Positions 50,730-59,791 of a stretch of DNA of 64,000 bases are shown here, one piece after another (position 1 is the first letter of the stretch; each line of letters begins with the position of its first letter). Position numbers and translations under genes: made by a program. Under the pieces are notes generated by a model, which searched no databases, was not told where the DNA came from, and worked only from the letters and a program-made list of their open reading frames with translations. The stretch is from Bacillota bacterium (GTDB lineage: Bacteria; Bacillota; Clostridia; Lachnospirales; Lachnospiraceae). The stretch spans positions 1 through 64,000 of the forward strand of contig JAEZGK010000075.1 of the NCBI GenBank assembly GCA_023437365.1, read 5' to 3'.

Positions 50730-52523
50730 ATGGCGCGTATATTAAAACAATTTAATTGGAAAAAGACAATAAAAATACTTATCATTATAGCTGTAGTTAT
50801 TGTCGCAGTAGGCTTAGCTCTGAATTACTTTGTAAGCAGCAAATTCAAGAAGACAGCCGCAGAAGAGACCGTTACGACAGCAAAAGTGGAGACCAGGGAT
50901 ATACGGAATGTATTATCCTCCTCAGGTACCATATCTCCATTGAATACCTATGAGCTTACCACCCTGGTTGAGGGAGAAGTGGTTGCAGCGGATTTTGAAG
51001 AGGGAGATGTTGTGGAAGAAGGGCAGGTACTGTATCAGATCGATACAGATAATCTGGATAATCAAATGGACAATGCCAAGACAACGCTGGACCGTGCTGA
51101 GAAAAACCTTTCTAAAGCAGAAGACAGCTATGCAGATGCCCAGGAGAAGCTGTCTGAAGCACAGGCGGATTATAATGAAGCAAACAAGAAGTATGGTAGT
51201 GCGAACATCAGGGCAACAGAAAGTGGTATGATTAAGACTCTCTATATCGAAGAGGGTCAGATGATACAGAAGGGTGCTCAGATCGCTGAAATCTACGATA
51301 ACAGTACAATGCTTTTGACCGTCCCTTTCTCTGCATCTGAGGTGAATCAGTCCTATGTTGGAAAAACAGCCAAGGTAACCATTGATTCTACCAACGAGAC
51401 CGTTACAGGCAAGGTGACTAATGTCAGTAATATTGATGAGGTACTCTCCGGTAATCGTCTGGTGAATCAGGTGACAATCCAGGTGAAGAATCCAGGCGGT
51501 ATTACAACCTCTACAGCAGCAACGGCCTCAATCGGAAGCATCTACAGCAGTGCAGAGGGGACCTTCAGTGTACAGACTCAGAAGGTGATTACCTCAGATG
51601 TGACCGGAGAAATAGACAATGTAAAGGTAGCTATAGGTAGCAAGGTGAAGGAGGGAGATGTCCTCTTTACTCTGACAGCCGGTTCTGTAGATGATTTGAT
51701 GGAGAGCTATAAGAGTAAGCTTGACAATGCACAGGATGCAGTTGATACAGCGAGCGACAATATAGAAAATGCAAAGGAAGCCATTGAGGATGCAAAAAGC
51801 AATCTACAGGATGTCATTGATACCAGAACAGATTACAGTATTACTGCACCAATTAACGGTAAAATTGTCAAAAAGGATGCGCTGGTTGGAGATACGATTA
51901 AGAACACCTCGCAGCTTTGTACCATCTATGACTTATCCGCGGTTACCTTTGAGATGGCTGTGGATGAGCTGGATGTAATGAATGTAAAGGTCGGACAGGA
52001 GGTTAATGTCACTGCCGATGCCTTTGAAGATGAGACAATTACAGGTGTGGTCACAAATGTTAGCCTGCTTAGCACCTCCAACCAGGGTGTAACTCAGTAT
52101 CCTGTCACAGTAAGAATTGATCATGTTGGAAATCTGCTTCCGGGTATGAATGTAACCGGTGAGATTATCGTGGAAGCGGCTAAGGGAGTTATGGCAATTC
52201 CTGCAGATGCCCTGATGCGTGGGGATAAGGTTTATGTGAAGGATGACTCAGTGAAGGAAGCGAGTGGAGATGTACCGGCCGGCTTTAAAGCTGTAGCTGT
52301 TGAAACCGGTCTGACAGACGGAGATTATATTGAGATTAAGAGTGGTCTTACCGGAGACGAAGAGGTTTATGTTCGACGTATCTCAGAAGCTATGAGAATG
52401 ATGCCCGGAATGGGCTTTGACATGCAAGGGCGGGGTGGTATGCCTGAAGGAGGCAGAACATCATCCGGCAGACAAGGAATGTCAGGCAAGAGCAGTCAGG
52501 GTATGCCGGGTGGCATGAGATAA
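50730..52523 (+). CDS. MacA-like membrane-fusion (adaptor) protein
   Basis: A 597-residue adaptor of a MacAB-type ABC exporter. One N-terminal membrane anchor (residues 12-34) precedes a biotinyl-lipoyl half-domain (EGEVVAADFEEGDVVEEGQVLY), a long alpha-helical hairpin (DNQMDNAKTTLDRAEKN...), a second lipoyl half, a second coiled segment and a beta-barrel (VTADAFEDETITGVVTNVS). The doubled hairpin makes it longer than usual MacA. The last 40 residues are Met/Gly-rich (MRMMPGMGFDMQGRGGMPEG...MPGGMR), an unusual tail that might bind soft metals. GAGGTGG precedes ATG 50730. Confidence 0.9.
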   Translation: MARILKQFNWKKTIKILIIIAVVIVAVGLALNYFVSSKFKKTAAEETVTTAKVETRDIRNVLSSSGTISPLNTYELTTLVEGEVVAADFEEGDVVEEGQVLYQIDTDNLDNQMDNAKTTLDRAEKNLSKAEDSYADAQEKLSEAQADYNEANKKYGSANIRATESGMIKTLYIEEGQMIQKGAQIAEIYDNSTMLLTVPFSASEVNQSYVGKTAKVTIDSTNETVTGKVTNVSNIDEVLSGNRLVNQVTIQVKNPGGITTSTAATASIGSIYSSAEGTFSVQTQKVITSDVTGEIDNVKVAIGSKVKEGDVLFTLTAGSVDDLMESYKSKLDNAQDAVDTASDNIENAKEAIEDAKSNLQDVIDTRTDYSITAPINGKIVKKDALVGDTIKNTSQLCTIYDLSAVTFEMAVDELDVMNVKVGQEVNVTADAFEDETITGVVTNVSLLSTSNQGVTQYPVTVRIDHVGNLLPGMNVTGEIIVEAAKGVMAIPADALMRGDKVYVKDDSVKEASGDVPAGFKAVAVETGLTDGDYIEIKSGLTGDEEVYVRRISEAMRMMPGMGFDMQGRGGMPEGGRTSSGRQGMSGKSSQGMPGGMR

Positions 52524-52535
52524 TGGAGGTGCACG

Positions 52536-53264
52536 ATGATAAATGAACAGAAGGAAATGATAGAAACGCCTTTGATTCAACTGATTGATATCTATAAGAT
52601 TTATCAGATGGGTGACATTGAGGTGCGCGCCAATGATGGCATTGACCTTACCATTATGGAAGGCGAATTTGTTGCGATCGTAGGCAAGTCCGGAAGCGGC
52701 AAGTCCACGATAATGAATATTATCGGAGCCCTTGATGTACCGACCTCCGGGCAGTATATCCTCAAAGGCAATGATGTAAGTAAGCTTAAGGATGATCAGC
52801 TGGCAGAAATCAGAAATAAGACCATAGGCTTCATCTTTCAACAGTACAATCTACTGAACAAGCATAATCTTTTAGAAAATGTGGAACTGCCCCTGCTTTA
52901 TGCAGGGGTAGGAAAGAAGGAGCGCAGGCAGATTGCAATGGAGGCCTTGAGAAAGGTCGGTATAGAAGATAAATGGAGGAACTTTCCGAACCAATTATCC
53001 GGTGGACAGCAGCAAAGAGGGGCTGTTGCAAGAGCACTCGCCGGAAGACCTTCCTTAATCCTTGCAGATGAACCTACCGGAGCATTGGACTCTAAAACCA
53101 GCCGTGAGCTTCTGGATTTTCTGAAGCAGCTGAATGAGGAAGGAAATACAATCGTATTAATAACTCACGATCATGCAATTGCTCAGGAAGCTAACCGGGT
53201 TATAACCCTAAAGGACGGTAAAATCATTTCAGATGAAAAAATAGCTGAGAAAGAGAGCAGGTAA
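52536..53264 (+). CDS. MacB-type ABC exporter ATPase
   Basis: A 242-residue ATPase: Walker A GKSGSGKSTIMN, Q-loop FIFQQYNLLNKHN, signature LSGGQQQRGAVARALAG, Walker B LILADEPTGALDS and H-loop LITHDHAIAQEA. It belongs to the LolD/MacB group that pairs with FtsX-type permeases. ATGGAGGTGC precedes the ATG, 12 nt after the adaptor gene. A 9-bp hairpin and a 134-nt gap separate it from the permease gene. Confidence 0.95.
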   Translation: MINEQKEMIETPLIQLIDIYKIYQMGDIEVRANDGIDLTIMEGEFVAIVGKSGSGKSTIMNIIGALDVPTSGQYILKGNDVSKLKDDQLAEIRNKTIGFIFQQYNLLNKHNLLENVELPLLYAGVGKKERRQIAMEALRKVGIEDKWRNFPNQLSGGQQQRGAVARALAGRPSLILADEPTGALDSKTSRELLDFLKQLNEEGNTIVLITHDHAIAQEANRVITLKDGKIISDEKIAEKESR

Positions 53265-53266
53265 AT

Positions 53267-53287
53267 GTGAAGGAACAATTCCTTCAC
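53267..53287 (+). promoter_or_regulatory. Intercistronic hairpin
   Basis: GTGAAGGAA and TTCCTTCAC (53267-53275, 53279-53287) form a perfect 9-bp stem between ATPase and permease genes. No T-run follows; it may be an mRNA-processing or stability element. Confidence 0.45.
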
Positions 53288-53398
53288 ACCGAAGGAACTT
53301 CGAAGTTTCGCACAGTAGTGCTCACTTCTTGTTCTTTGTAGAGCGAATATTGTGCTGCAGCCCGAATTTGTGGGATTGTGGCAGAATGGAGGATTAAT

Positions 53399-54571
53399 GT
53401 GAGATTTGGTCAAGCCTTTAAACTGGCTATTAGAAGTATCCTAAGCAGCAAAATGCGCTCGTTTCTAACCATGCTCGGAATGATTATCGGTGTTGCAGCC
53501 GTGATTACCCTGCTGGGTCTGGTGACCGGCGTTACGAATTACCTGATCGACACCTTTTCTGACATGGGAACCAATCTGGTGACAGTATCTGTAACTAATA
53601 CCGATACCAGAAAAGTAAGTGTAGACGAGATGTATCAATTAGCGGAAGAAAACAGCAGTATATTTACCGGGGTAACTCCAAAGGTATCCGGAAGGTATAC
53701 GGTTAAGAACGGCAGTAATTCCATGTCAACTTCCGTTGTTGGTGTCGGAGAGGATTATCTTGATATCAATAATCTGGAGCTGTCCCAGGGACGTTTCATC
53801 ACCTATGCGGATATTAAGAACAGATATCATGCCTGCGTCATCGGAACCTATGTGGTGAATGAGCTTTTTGATGGTACCGCAAGACTTGGCGATACGCTAA
53901 GAATTGATGGACAGGTATATACGATTACGGGAATACAGAAGGAAAAAGCGGATTCTGAGGAGAACTCCACGGATGACATTATCTATATTCCGTATTCCAA
54001 TGCGGCAAGACTGGCAGGTTCAGCCAATATATCCAGTTTCACCTTTGCCACCGCAGATACAGATTATGTATCGGCAGCGGAGACAGTACTGGATAATTTC
54101 CTTTATCAGAAAATGATGAATGAGGAGCTTTATAAGGTCAACAGCATGACGGAGCTTCTGGATACCATTAATCAGATGACGACATTGCTGTCCTCGGTGC
54201 TTGGTGGTATTGCAGGAATATCACTTCTGGTGGCGGGAATTGGAATTATGAATATCATGCTCGTATCTGTTGTGGAAAGAACCAAGGAAATTGGTATTCG
54301 TAAATCTCTCGGCGCCAAGAAGCGTGACATTATGGGACAGTTTGTTTTGGAGGCTGTCATGATTAGCTGCTTTGGAGGATTGATTGGGATTGTCATAGGA
54401 ACAGTCGCCAGCAGGACATTGGGTAATGCCTTTGAGATTTCGGCATCACCGACTGCCGGTGCTATATCACTTGCCTTTGGAGTATCAGTAGCAATCGGGA
54501 TTGCGTTCGGCTATATGCCTGCAAAGAGGGCAGCCGGATTGAATCCGATTGATGCCTTAAGAAACGAATAA
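53399..54571 (+). CDS. MacB-type ABC exporter permease
   Basis: A 390-residue permease with the MacB plan: one N-terminal membrane segment (MRSFLTMLGMIIGVAAVITLLG), a large extracytoplasmic MacB domain (residues 45-260) and three C-terminal segments with the FtsX motif ERTKEIGIRKSLGAKKRDI. GGAGGA (53388-53393) points to a GTG start at 53399; an in-frame GTG at 53378 has no site. With the adaptor and ATPase it forms a complete tripartite-like exporter for a Gram-positive envelope. The cargo may be one of the nearby secreted proteins, a peptide or a drug; none is proven. Confidence 0.93.
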   Translation: MRFGQAFKLAIRSILSSKMRSFLTMLGMIIGVAAVITLLGLVTGVTNYLIDTFSDMGTNLVTVSVTNTDTRKVSVDEMYQLAEENSSIFTGVTPKVSGRYTVKNGSNSMSTSVVGVGEDYLDINNLELSQGRFITYADIKNRYHACVIGTYVVNELFDGTARLGDTLRIDGQVYTITGIQKEKADSEENSTDDIIYIPYSNAARLAGSANISSFTFATADTDYVSAAETVLDNFLYQKMMNEELYKVNSMTELLDTINQMTTLLSSVLGGIAGISLLVAGIGIMNIMLVSVVERTKEIGIRKSLGAKKRDIMGQFVLEAVMISCFGGLIGIVIGTVASRTLGNAFEISASPTAGAISLAFGVSVAIGIAFGYMPAKRAAGLNPIDALRNE

Positions 54572-54572
54572 A

Positions 54573-54635
54573 AAACACCCGGTCCATTCATGACACAGAG
54601 AAAATCTTCTCGTGAAATTGAATGACCGGGTGTTT
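54573..54635. terminator. Bidirectional terminator between exporter operon and serS
   Basis: AAACACCCGGTC (54573-54584) and GACCGGGTGTTT (54624-54635) are perfect 12-bp arms, with further inner pairing. It serves both converging transcripts. Confidence 0.88.
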
Positions 54636-54652
54636 ACAGGTTTTAAGAAAGA

Positions 54653-55930
54653 TTATTTGATTACCTTCAAACCGCCCATATAAGGCTGTAATGCAACAGG
54701 GATATTAATGGAACCATCTGCATTCATATTATTCTCCAGGAATGCGATCAGCATACGGGGAGGAGCCACCACAGTGTTATTCAGGGTATGAGCAAAATAT
54801 TTGCCGCTTTCGCCGTTTACTCGGATTTTTAAGCGGCGTGCCTGAGCATCACCGAGATTGGAGCAGCTACCCACCTCAAAGTATTTCTTCTGTCTCGGAG
54901 ACCATGCCTCTACGTCTACGGATTTCACCTTAAGGTCAGCCAGATCACCGGAGCAGCATTCCAAGGTCCTTACCGGGATATCCAGGGTACGGAATAAATC
55001 CACGGTGTTCTGCCAAAGCTTATCGTACCACTGCATACTGTCCTCAGGCTTGCAGACAACGATCATTTCCTGCTTCTCGAACTGATGGATCCGGTAAACT
55101 CCTCTTTCCTCCAGACCATGCGCTCCCTTTTCTTTTCTGAAGCAGGGAGAATAGCTGGTCAAAGCATGGGGAAGATCCTCTTCCTGAAGGATGGTATCTA
55201 TATATTTACCAATCATGGAATGCTCACTGGTTCCAATCAGATAAAGATCCTCACCTTCAATCTTATACATCATTGCATCCATCTCAGCAAAGCTCATAAC
55301 GCCTGTTACTACCTCACTGCGGATCATAAAAGGAGGGATACAGTAGGTAAAACCACGATCTATCATGAAATCTCTGGCATAGGAGATGACTGCAGAATGC
55401 AGTCTTGCGATATTGCCCATGAGATAATAGAAACCGTTACCTGCCACCTTTCTTGCACTGTCCAGATCGATACCGCAGAGATGTTCCATAATCTCGGTAT
55501 GATAAGGGATTTCAAAATCCGGTACCACGGGCTCGCCATAACGCTGTACTTCGACATTCTCGCTGTCATCCTTACCGATGGGAACGCTGGGATCGATGAT
55601 ATTCGGAATGGTCATCATGATCTTTTTGATTTTTTCTTCAAGCTCGGCTTCCTTCGCTTCCAGTTCGGCAAGAAGCTCTGAATCAGCGGTCACCTGCTTC
55701 TTCATCTCTTCGGCCTCGGCCTTTTTACCCTGTGCCATAAGAGCACCGATCTGTTTGGAGATCTTATTTCTCTCGAATCTGAGATTATCTGCTTCCTGCT
55801 TGGTATTTCTACTTTCGATATCCAATGCGATAACCTCATCCACCAACGGGAGTTTATTATCCTGGAACTTATTACGGATGTTTAGTTTTACAACCTCTGG
55901 GTTTTCTCTGACAAATTTTAAATCTAACAT
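54653..55930 (-). CDS. serS: Seryl-tRNA synthetase
   Basis: A 425-residue class II synthetase that charges tRNA-Ser. The N-terminal coiled-coil arm (about residues 30-100: RNKISKQIGALMAQGKKAEA) grips the tRNA extra arm. Class II motifs: motif 2 YSPCFRKEKGAHGLEERGVY with IHQFEKQEM, and motif 3 NGESGKYFAHTLNNTVVAPPR near the C-terminus. GGAGGT sets ATG 55930; an in-frame ATG at 55942 overlaps the site. It is controlled by a serine T-box leader. Confidence 0.97.
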   Translation of the reverse strand: MLDLKFVRENPEVVKLNIRNKFQDNKLPLVDEVIALDIESRNTKQEADNLRFERNKISKQIGALMAQGKKAEAEEMKKQVTADSELLAELEAKEAELEEKIKKIMMTIPNIIDPSVPIGKDDSENVEVQRYGEPVVPDFEIPYHTEIMEHLCGIDLDSARKVAGNGFYYLMGNIARLHSAVISYARDFMIDRGFTYCIPPFMIRSEVVTGVMSFAEMDAMMYKIEGEDLYLIGTSEHSMIGKYIDTILQEEDLPHALTSYSPCFRKEKGAHGLEERGVYRIHQFEKQEMIVVCKPEDSMQWYDKLWQNTVDLFRTLDIPVRTLECCSGDLADLKVKSVDVEAWSPRQKKYFEVGSCSNLGDAQARRLKIRVNGESGKYFAHTLNNTVVAPPRMLIAFLENNMNADGSINIPVALQPYMGGLKVIK

Positions 55931-56011
55931 AACTACCTCCATTCTGCCGACAATACGGCTTAAATATCATTTAACATGTCATCTCTCAGTAGTATGGGAG
56001 AAAATAGGCAT

Positions 56012-56292
56012 AAAAAAAATCCCAGCTCCCATACAATAAAATGGGACGAAAGGAATCCGCGTTGCCACCCAAATTGCCAGACTTTATTATTATCATGATT
56101 GATACCATGATAATAGTTTCACCTGACCTCTCTTCTTGAACGGTACGATAAAGGGCACCGGCCTTCGACTTCTCGCCGACAGCTCCAAAAGTGGAAAGAC
56201 TGTGCTTTTCACCGATTCACACCAACCACCGGCTCTCTGAGAAAAAACATCAATCGTAGCTTTTATCTTAGCTGAAAATAGGTTCATTCAGT
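56012..56292 (-). promoter_or_regulatory. Serine T-box leader of serS
   Basis: Read on the minus strand: a stem I region with GAGAG (near 56240), the T-box sequence GGGTGGCAACGCGG (56070-56057) and an intrinsic terminator (56046-56012, T-run of eight). The bulge TGGC pairs with GCCA, that is discriminator G73, as in tRNA-Ser. A candidate specifier AGC (56206-56204) follows a GAAA segment. The gene downstream is serS, which agrees. Confidence 0.88.
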
Positions 56293-56299
56293 TTTACTT

Positions 56300-56328
56300 A
56301 TTATATAACCGATGATGATGATTTTCAA
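56300..56328 (-). promoter_or_regulatory. Promoter of serS T-box transcript
   Basis: Minus strand: TTGAAA (56328-56323), 17 nt, TATAAT (56305-56300). Start near 56292. Confidence 0.75.
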
Positions 56329-56394
56329 GTAAAATCTTTTAAAATAGGGTGTTTCATAGTAATTAAATTACTTTTGTTAGTTTATTAACAATAG

Positions 56395-56423
56395 TTGCCA
56401 AAAGGACGGAGCGGTGCTATAAT
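56395..56423 (+). promoter_or_regulatory. Promoter of the ech-hyp operon
   Basis: TTGCCA (56395-56400), 17 nt, TATAAT (56418-56423). Transcription would start near 56430, 107 nt before echA. Confidence 0.7.
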
Positions 56424-56436
56424 AACAAAGGTTTTT

Positions 56437-56496
56437 GTCAACGATGCATAGAGGTATTCGCACAAGAATAGCTTTTACGGCAGGTTGACTTTTTTT
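56437..56496 (+). promoter_or_regulatory. Structured ech leader with terminator-like end
   Basis: GTCAAC (56437-56442) pairs with GTTGAC (56484-56489), enclosing a TATTC/GAATA hairpin, and is followed by seven T (56490-56496). The T-run straight after a closing helix looks like an attenuator or riboswitch expression platform. I know no ligand class with this sequence. Confidence 0.45.
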
Positions 56497-56536
56497 ATTG
56501 AATAATAACCAATCATAAGAAACAAGGTGATGTGAC

Positions 56537-58459
56537 ATGTATGCAATTTCAGCTTTAGTTCTATTTCCACTCATATCGGCAATCCTCATTGCTGTAGTCA
56601 GGAATAATACGGCAAGGGATTTGATTGTACGACTATGTGCAGTAGGTACCGCGGGACTTACCTTAGCGGTAGTATTTCTATATTTTAATCAAGGGATATC
56701 GTTTCAATACGAGCAAAAAGAGATGATTGATAACATAATTACCTTGATCGAGATTGCTGTAGCAATCTTCATCATTATAGTAGGTATGAAAAACAAAAAA
56801 TATATTGCGGTTTTATTCTCTGTCCTTCAGACACCCTTGATCCTGTGGTTTGAATTTACCCAGAAGAAATCCATAGAGATTCAGACCGGAATCATATTTG
56901 ACAAGCTGTCTGCCATCATGGTTTTGATCATCGGAATTGTAGGCAGTTTAATCTGTATTTATGCCATAGGGTATATGAAGTGGTATCATTATCATCATAA
57001 AGACTATCCGGTCAGAAAGAATTTCTTTCTGTCTATCTTATTCATATTCTTATCAGCTATGTTCGGATTGGTTCTGAGCAATGATTTGACTTGGTTGTAT
57101 TTCTGCTGGGAGATTACGACTTTATGCTCCTTCCTTTTGATTGGATATACCAAGACTAAGGAAGCAAAGACGAATTCCTTCCGCGCCCTTATCTATAATT
57201 TGGGCGGTGGTCTCTGCTTCGCACTGGCTATCATATATATAGGAATTAATTTTGAAACACTGGAACTCTCGACGTTAATTAAGTTGCATCCGGAAGCAAA
57301 TGTTCTTATTCCGGTATTTTTACTTTCCATCGCAGCCCTGACCAAGTCGGCGCAGCTCCCCTTCTCCTCTTGGTTGCTGGGAGCGATGGTTGCCCCGACT
57401 CCATCCTCTGCTTTACTGCATTCGGCAACCATGGTCAAAGCAGGAGTATATCTGATCATCCGGCTGGCTCCTTTGCTTGGTGATTCTTCAGTAGGAAGGA
57501 TCGTAACTCTGGTAGGCGGCGTAACCTTTTTGGCTTGCTCTCTGATGGCAATTTCACAAAGCGACGCAAAAAAAATACTTGCCTACTCAACGATAGCTAA
57601 TCTTGGACTGATTGTAATCTGTGCCAGCGTGGGGACCCAGGAATCTTTATGGGCAGCAATCCTGCTGGTGATATTCCATTCTATATCCAAGTCCTTGCTC
57701 TTCATTTCGGTAGGTTCGGTAGAGCATCAGATCGGAAGCCGAAATGTCGAGGATATGGATATATTAACAAAGGTATCCAGAAGATTATCGTTATATATGA
57801 TGATTGGAATTGCGGGAATGTTCCTGGCACCCTTTGGTATGCTGATATCGAAATGGGTCGCAATGAAAGCCTTCATTGATTCTAATAATATCCTGATTGT
57901 TATTCTTCTTGCCTATGGCAGTGCAGCAACCTTGTTTTACTGGTCAAAATGGCTGGGTAAGCTGGTATCCAATGCAAATGTCAAGAAGCTGGAAAAGCAA
58001 TCCTTTCGTAAGGATGAGGAGCTTCCTATCATTATTCATGCGATACTGGTGATTGTATCGTGTTTCTCCTTTCCGCTGATCTCAAAATATGCACTGGTAC
58101 CTTACCTGACAAGCTTATTCCATACAGATGCATTGATTCCCATCGGCACAAGTGATGTGAATATTATGCTTTATATGCTAAGCATGCTGATTATATTGCC
58201 GATCAGCTTTATCCCGATCTATAAGGGAGATAAGCGCAGAAGAGTACCGATTTACATGGCTGGTGAGAACACGGGTAACAATCAAAGCTTTTATGGCTCC
58301 ATGGGTGTGACCCGTAAGGTGGAATTGCGTAATTGGTATATGGAAGGTTATTTCGGTGTAAAGAGGCTAGCTTTGTGGAGCAATCTGATCTCCATCGGAC
58401 TTCTATGTGCAGGAGCAATTTTATTGATTGGAGGCTTAGCTGCGCTATGGAAATACTAA
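56537..58459 (+). CDS. echA: Ech-type hydrogenase membrane subunit EchA (NuoL/HyfB-like)
   Basis: A 640-residue membrane subunit homologous to the proton-pumping NuoL/Mrp antiporter family, with about 16 transmembrane helices. Key features are FCWEITTLCSFLLIGYTK (the Glu of helix TM5), a Lys in LSIAALTKSAQLPFSSWLLGAM, the AMVAPTPSSALLHSATMVKAG segment and FHSISKSLLFISVG. These charged residues form the ion pathway. AAGGTG sits seven bases before the ATG. It heads an operon in the order of Methanosarcina barkeri echABCDEF. Confidence 0.92.
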   Translation: MYAISALVLFPLISAILIAVVRNNTARDLIVRLCAVGTAGLTLAVVFLYFNQGISFQYEQKEMIDNIITLIEIAVAIFIIIVGMKNKKYIAVLFSVLQTPLILWFEFTQKKSIEIQTGIIFDKLSAIMVLIIGIVGSLICIYAIGYMKWYHYHHKDYPVRKNFFLSILFIFLSAMFGLVLSNDLTWLYFCWEITTLCSFLLIGYTKTKEAKTNSFRALIYNLGGGLCFALAIIYIGINFETLELSTLIKLHPEANVLIPVFLLSIAALTKSAQLPFSSWLLGAMVAPTPSSALLHSATMVKAGVYLIIRLAPLLGDSSVGRIVTLVGGVTFLACSLMAISQSDAKKILAYSTIANLGLIVICASVGTQESLWAAILLVIFHSISKSLLFISVGSVEHQIGSRNVEDMDILTKVSRRLSLYMMIGIAGMFLAPFGMLISKWVAMKAFIDSNNILIVILLAYGSAATLFYWSKWLGKLVSNANVKKLEKQSFRKDEELPIIIHAILVIVSCFSFPLISKYALVPYLTSLFHTDALIPIGTSDVNIMLYMLSMLIILPISFIPIYKGDKRRRVPIYMAGENTGNNQSFYGSMGVTRKVELRNWYMEGYFGVKRLALWSNLISIGLLCAGAILLIGGLAALWKY

Positions 58460-59307
58460 GAGGAATATTGATCATAATTCTTGCTCCGCTGGTGGGCGGA
58501 TTATTGACGGGAATAGACAGGGTCATCACAGCCAGAATGCAGGGAAGACAAGGCCCACCGGTGCTGCAGCCCTTTTATGATGTAATGAAGCTGATCCAGA
58601 AGGAATCCATCGAGGTTAACTCCATGCATCGTTTCTTCGTATATATTTCTTTGATTTTTGTACTGTTTACTACCGAGATCCTGCTATCGGGGGGAGATAT
58701 GCTATTGGCGGTATTTGCGTTGACCTTGGGCTCCGTATTCTTTGTCCTTGGCGGATATGCATCCAACTCTCCCTACAGCATCATAGGATCCGAACGTGAG
58801 CTGCTTCAGATTATGGCTTATGAGCCGATGGTACTTTTAGTTTGTGTGGGCTTGTATTATGCGGATAACAGCTTTTTTGTAAATGAGATTATCAGTAATA
58901 AAACCCCGGCTATCGTATCCCTTCCCGGAGTATTTATCGGATTGGTATTTATTCTGACAATTAAGCTTCGTAAATCACCTTTTGATTTGAGTATGTCTCA
59001 TCACGGGCATCAGGAAATCGTCAAGGGTATCACAACAGAATATTCCGGCAGGGATTTGGCGGTAATAGAAGTGACCCACTGGTATGAGATGATTATTTCT
59101 CTGACTCTGGTGTATGTATTTTTTGCCACCGCTCTGCCGATTAGCCGTGTTCTTGCCGTGGTAGCCTGTGGGGTAGTCTATCTGTTTGAAATCCTGATTG
59201 ATAATGCCTTTGCCAGACTAAAATGGCAGCATGCCTTGAACTCAGCCTGGATCATTACCGGAGTGCTTAGCATTATGAACCTTTTAGTTTTGTCCTTTTT
59301 TAGATAA
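58447..59307 (+). CDS. echB: Ech-type hydrogenase membrane subunit EchB (NuoH-like)
   Basis: A 286-residue integral membrane subunit, NuoH/HycD homologue, with about eight helices. It couples the hydrogenase module to the membrane. Motifs: GIDRVITARMQGRQGPPVLQ and the conserved ERELLQIMAYEP and KSPFDLSMSHHGHQEIVKG loops. The ATG at 58447 lies inside the echA end (13-nt overlap). Confidence 0.92.
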   Translation: MEILRGILIIILAPLVGGLLTGIDRVITARMQGRQGPPVLQPFYDVMKLIQKESIEVNSMHRFFVYISLIFVLFTTEILLSGGDMLLAVFALTLGSVFFVLGGYASNSPYSIIGSERELLQIMAYEPMVLLVCVGLYYADNSFFVNEIISNKTPAIVSLPGVFIGLVFILTIKLRKSPFDLSMSHHGHQEIVKGITTEYSGRDLAVIEVTHWYEMIISLTLVYVFFATALPISRVLAVVACGVVYLFEILIDNAFARLKWQHALNSAWIITGVLSIMNLLVLSFFR

Positions 59308-59334
59308 CTTATTTTAACCGGAGTGGAGAGTATT

Positions 59335-59790
59335 ATGAAGTTTGTAAAGAAATCACCATGGATTTTACATTATGACGGTTCCAGCTGTAACGGATGTGAT
59401 ATCGAGGTTCTTGCCTGCCTTACTCCTTTATATGATGTGGAACGGTTCGGTATTATAAATACAGGTAATCCGAAGCATGCGGATATCCTGTTAATAACAG
59501 GAAGTGTAAACGAACAGAATATTCCTGTAGTGAAGCAGCTGTATGAGCAGATGGCAGAGCCTAAGGTCGTCGTAGCTGTCGGCATCTGTGCTAATTCAGG
59601 AGGAATCTTCGCAGAATGCTACAATGTGGTCGGAGGTGTCGACCAGGTACTTCCGGTTGATGTGTATGTTCCCGGATGTGCCGCAAGACCGGAAGCAATC
59701 ATCGACGGTGTAGTAAAGGCACTTGCTGTTCTCGAAGAAAAGCAGAAGACAGTCAGACAGCCGAAGGCCGCCTCACAGAAACGGAGGTAA
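59335..59790 (+). CDS. echC: Ech-type hydrogenase small subunit EchC (NuoB-like)
   Basis: A 151-residue subunit that carries the proximal [4Fe-4S] cluster. Ligand candidates are SSCNGCDIEVL near residue 20, AVGICANSGG near 85 and VPGCAARPEA near 118. ATG 59335 has GGAGAG upstream; the in-frame GTG at 59323 is ignored. The C-terminal 20 residues are basic and variable. It directly contacts the NiFe subunit EchE. Confidence 0.92.
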   Translation: MKFVKKSPWILHYDGSSCNGCDIEVLACLTPLYDVERFGIINTGNPKHADILLITGSVNEQNIPVVKQLYEQMAEPKVVVAVGICANSGGIFAECYNVVGGVDQVLPVDVYVPGCAARPEAIIDGVVKALAVLEEKQKTVRQPKAASQKRR

Positions 59791-59791
59791 T

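Noticed and set aside
53267..53398. Small gene between exporter ATPase and permease
   Set aside because: Start codons there are followed almost at once by stops; only a hairpin is seen.
55085..55681. 198-codon plus-strand frame across serS
   Set aside because: Shadow of the synthetase gene; composition is low-complexity and nothing resembles a family.
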